NCBI GenBank assembly: GCA_023230755.1
Contig: JALNWS010000185.1
Coordinates: forward strand, 1-7,968
DNA length: 7,968 nucleotides
From: Azoarcus sp.
GTDB lineage: Bacteria > Pseudomonadota > Gammaproteobacteria > Burkholderiales > Rhodocyclaceae
Direction of reading: 5' to 3'
The notes below the pieces were generated by a model that saw only the letters and a program-made list of their open reading frames with translations, did not search any database and was not told where the DNA came from. Position 1 is the stretch's first letter, and every line of letters begins with the position of its first letter. The translations under genes were made by a program, and so were the position numbers. Positions 6,318 through 7,968 of this stretch are shown piece after piece.

Positions 6318-6347
6318 AAGATAGCATCCTGCACGACCGCGTCGCAA
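6318..6347 (-). promoter_or_regulatory. Candidate sigma70 promoter of the gcvTHP operon
   Basis: On the minus strand TTGCGA (6347-6342) and TATCTT (6323-6318) are separated by 18 bases. TG stands one base before the -10, giving an extended -10. The predicted start near 6312 leaves only about 5 bases of leader before P1 of aptamer 1, consistent with a riboswitch at the very 5' end of the transcript. It is a sequence match only. Confidence 0.6.
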
Positions 6348-6373
6348 CAGCAATTTTTGACCCTCCAGCACCG

Positions 6374-6391
6374 AGCGGGCGTTAGCGGGCG
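6374..6391. repeat. Two direct copies of AGCGGGCG, 10-bp period, in the divergent control region
   Basis: AGCGGGCG occurs at 6374-6381 and again at 6384-6391, exactly one helical turn apart. It lies about 27-44 bases upstream of the gcv -35 and about 34 bases before the candidate ppiD -10. The arrangement could suit a regulator binding one face of the helix, but chance is quite possible in GC-rich DNA. Confidence 0.4.
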
Positions 6392-6424
6392 CTGGCATGC
6401 AGGCAGCCTTTGCCCAGTATGCGC

Positions 6425-6430
6425 TACACT
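6425..6430 (+). promoter_or_regulatory. Possible -10 element for the ppiD-like gene
   Basis: TACACT resembles a -10 hexamer, and a start just downstream would give a leader of about 60 bases before the ATG at 6496. I find no good -35 at 16-18 bases upstream, so this is weak. The rest of 6308-6495 otherwise holds the gcv promoter, the short direct repeat and a T-rich stretch at about 6471-6482. Confidence 0.3.
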
Positions 6431-6495
6431 CCCGCCTCTGGTGCAAGACTCACCGGTTTTGCCCACCCCCATTTTTTGTTTTCACGGAAATCGAG

Positions 6496-7968
6496 ATGTT
6501 CGAGGCTGTCCGTAGTAACCCACGCGTCGCACAGGTCATTCTGGCCCTTCTTATCGTGCCCTTTGCCTTTTTTGGCCTGGATTCCTACTTCAAGGACGGG
6601 CCTGGCGGAGGCGAAGTCGCAACCGTCGGCGGTTCACCGATCATGGCTGTCGAATTCGAGCAGGCCTTGCGCGAGCAGCAGGATCGCCTGCGCAACGCTT
6701 CCGATGGTCCGGTGGATCGCACGCTGCTCGAGTCCGAGGCCTTGCGTCGTGCGGTGATCGAGAACCTGGTCAACCGGCGGGTGCTTGCGCTCTATGCGGC
6801 AGAAAACCGCATGGTGGTCACGCCGGCACAGCTGCAGCAGACCATCACCGAAATCCCGTCGTTTCAGCAGGACGGTCATTTTTCGCTTGAGCGCTATGAG
6901 GCCTTGCTGAGGGCTCAGGGGATGACTCCGGCGATGTTCGAGGCCCGTCTGGCCCAGGACATCAGGGTTCAGCAACTGGCCCTTCCCGTGGGTGAGGGGT
7001 CATTTGCCGCGCTTGCTTCGGCCTCCCGTTTTCTCTCTGCCCAGCTTGAAGAGCGCGAAGTCAGCGAATTGAAGTTTCCCGTCAGCCGCTTCACGAGTGA
7101 AGTGAAGCTGTCCGACGAGGCTGTGCAGAAATACTACGATGCCAACGGCGCAAGTTTCGAGCGTCCGGCGCGCGTGAAAGTCGAGTACGTGGTTTTCGAC
7201 GAAGCCGCACTGGAGCAGCAGGTGAGCGTCAGTGACGCGGAAATCAAGACATTCTACGAGGGGAATCGAAACCGTTTCGGCCAGCCGGAGGAACGTCAGG
7301 CGAGGCATATCCTGATCCAGGTTGCAGCGGATGCGGACGAAGAGGCGGTCAAGAAGGCGCGCGCCCAGGCTGAGGATATCCGGGCCCGGCTGAAAAAGGA
7401 TCCGGGGCAGTTCGAAGCGCTGGCTAAGGAGTTTTCGCAGGATCCGGGTTCGTCATCGCGCGGCGGTGATCTGGGATTCTTCGGGCGCGGGACGATGGTT
7501 CCTGCATTTGAGGATGCGGCTTTCGCGCAGCCCAAGGGTGAGATTGGCGACGTGGTGCGCTCCGACTTCGGTTTTCACATCATTCAGGTCGAGGCCATTC
7601 GTGCAGCAACGACCCGTCCGCTCGAGGCCGTGCGTGAAGAGATCCGTGCCGAGTTGAGCAAACAGGCCGCTGGACGCCGTTTTGCGGAATTGGCCGAACA
7701 GTTTTCCAATACGGTCTACGAGCAGTCTGACAGCCTGCAACCGGTTGCCGACCTGCTCAAGCTGAAGATTCAGAAAACCGATTGGGTGACCCGCGACGCG
7801 GAGTCCGTCGGCACCTACCGCAATGCGAAATTGATTGATGCCTTGTTCTCCGATGACGCGGTGAAACGCCACCACAACACGCAGGCGATCGAGCTTGGTG
7901 GCAATACACTGATCTCCGCCCGCGTTACGGACTTCGAAGCTGCCCGGCGTCCGCCGCTGGATGAAGTG
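6496..7968 (+). CDS. ppiD: PpiD-like periplasmic folding chaperone / parvulin peptidyl-prolyl isomerase (partial, C-terminus outside window)
   Basis: PpiD-type proteins are inner-membrane-anchored periplasmic chaperones near the Sec translocon that help newly exported proteins fold. The frame runs open from the ATG at 6496 through 491 codons to the right edge. E. coli PpiD has 623 residues, so roughly a fifth is missing. The N-terminus MFEAVRSNPR leads into one transmembrane segment (about 11-30), then a SurA-like N-terminal helical region (to about 160). A parvulin domain spans about 265-367, with RHIL (H271), the SQDPGS and GGDLGFFGRG motifs, MVPAFEDAAF (334-343) and FGFHIIQVE (H361). The isomerase signature looks intact, although in E. 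coli PpiD the parvulin domain lacks clear activity, so catalysis is not assured. GGAA lies 6 bases before the ATG. It is transcribed divergently from the gcv operon. Confidence 0.93.
   Translation, partial: MFEAVRSNPRVAQVILALLIVPFAFFGLDSYFKDGPGGGEVATVGGSPIMAVEFEQALREQQDRLRNASDGPVDRTLLESEALRRAVIENLVNRRVLALYAAENRMVVTPAQLQQTITEIPSFQQDGHFSLERYEALLRAQGMTPAMFEARLAQDIRVQQLALPVGEGSFAALASASRFLSAQLEEREVSELKFPVSRFTSEVKLSDEAVQKYYDANGASFERPARVKVEYVVFDEAALEQQVSVSDAEIKTFYEGNRNRFGQPEERQARHILIQVAADADEEAVKKARAQAEDIRARLKKDPGQFEALAKEFSQDPGSSSRGGDLGFFGRGTMVPAFEDAAFAQPKGEIGDVVRSDFGFHIIQVEAIRAATTRPLEAVREEIRAELSKQAAGRRFAELAEQFSNTVYEQSDSLQPVADLLKLKIQKTDWVTRDAESVGTYRNAKLIDALFSDDAVKRHHNTQAIELGGNTLISARVTDFEAARRPPLDEV

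Noticed and set aside
6224..6328. Complementarity between GATGCT (6328-6323) and AGCATC in the aptamer linker (6229-6224), a possible leader-linker helix
   Set aside because: GATGCT overlaps the predicted extended -10 element, so it would not be in the transcript, and it lies too far from P1 for the known leader helix.
6129..6515. 128-codon plus-strand open frame across the riboswitch and ppiD start
   Set aside because: It overlaps a structured RNA on the other strand and the start of the ppiD-like gene in another frame, with no coding signature.

Overview
The window looks like ordinary chromosome from a high-GC proteobacterium. The glycine cleavage proteins, the gcvT-gcvH-gcvP order and a PpiD-type chaperone fit a betaproteobacterium, perhaps Rhodocyclales (Azoarcus/Thauera/Aromatoleum-like). 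That placement comes from protein resemblance only. I see no phage, insertion sequence, CRISPR array, rRNA or tRNA.

Layout from left to right. Bases 1-1388 (minus strand) hold the first 462 codons of a membrane-anchored glycoside hydrolase family 17 (GH17) protein that runs off the left edge. Next comes a clean intrinsic terminator (1443-1475). It closes the glycine cleavage operon, read on the minus strand as gcvT (6059-4968), gcvH (4865-4482), gcvP (4413-1519). Each of the two spacers inside this operon carries a long perfect hairpin without a T tract. Upstream of gcvT lies a tandem glycine riboswitch (aptamer 1 at 6307-6232, aptamer 2 at 6220-6121), followed by an intrinsic terminator (6119-6082) as expression platform. 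A candidate promoter with an extended -10 sits at 6347-6318. The divergent gene on the plus strand, from 6496 to the right edge, encodes a PpiD-like periplasmic folding factor (SurA-type N-terminal region plus parvulin domain), cut at codon 491.

How they work together. GcvP decarboxylates glycine onto the lipoyl arm of GcvH, and GcvT moves the one-carbon unit to tetrahydrofolate and releases ammonia. The fourth subunit, dihydrolipoyl dehydrogenase, is not encoded here. The riboswitch ties operon expression to glycine. The GH17 protein and PpiD are envelope proteins with no evident link to glycine metabolism.

The coding content is mostly conserved housekeeping. The points worth a second look are in the RNA: the riboswitch platform, the intercistronic hairpins and the divergent control region. 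The GH17 gene may also belong to a beta-glucan locus beyond the left edge.
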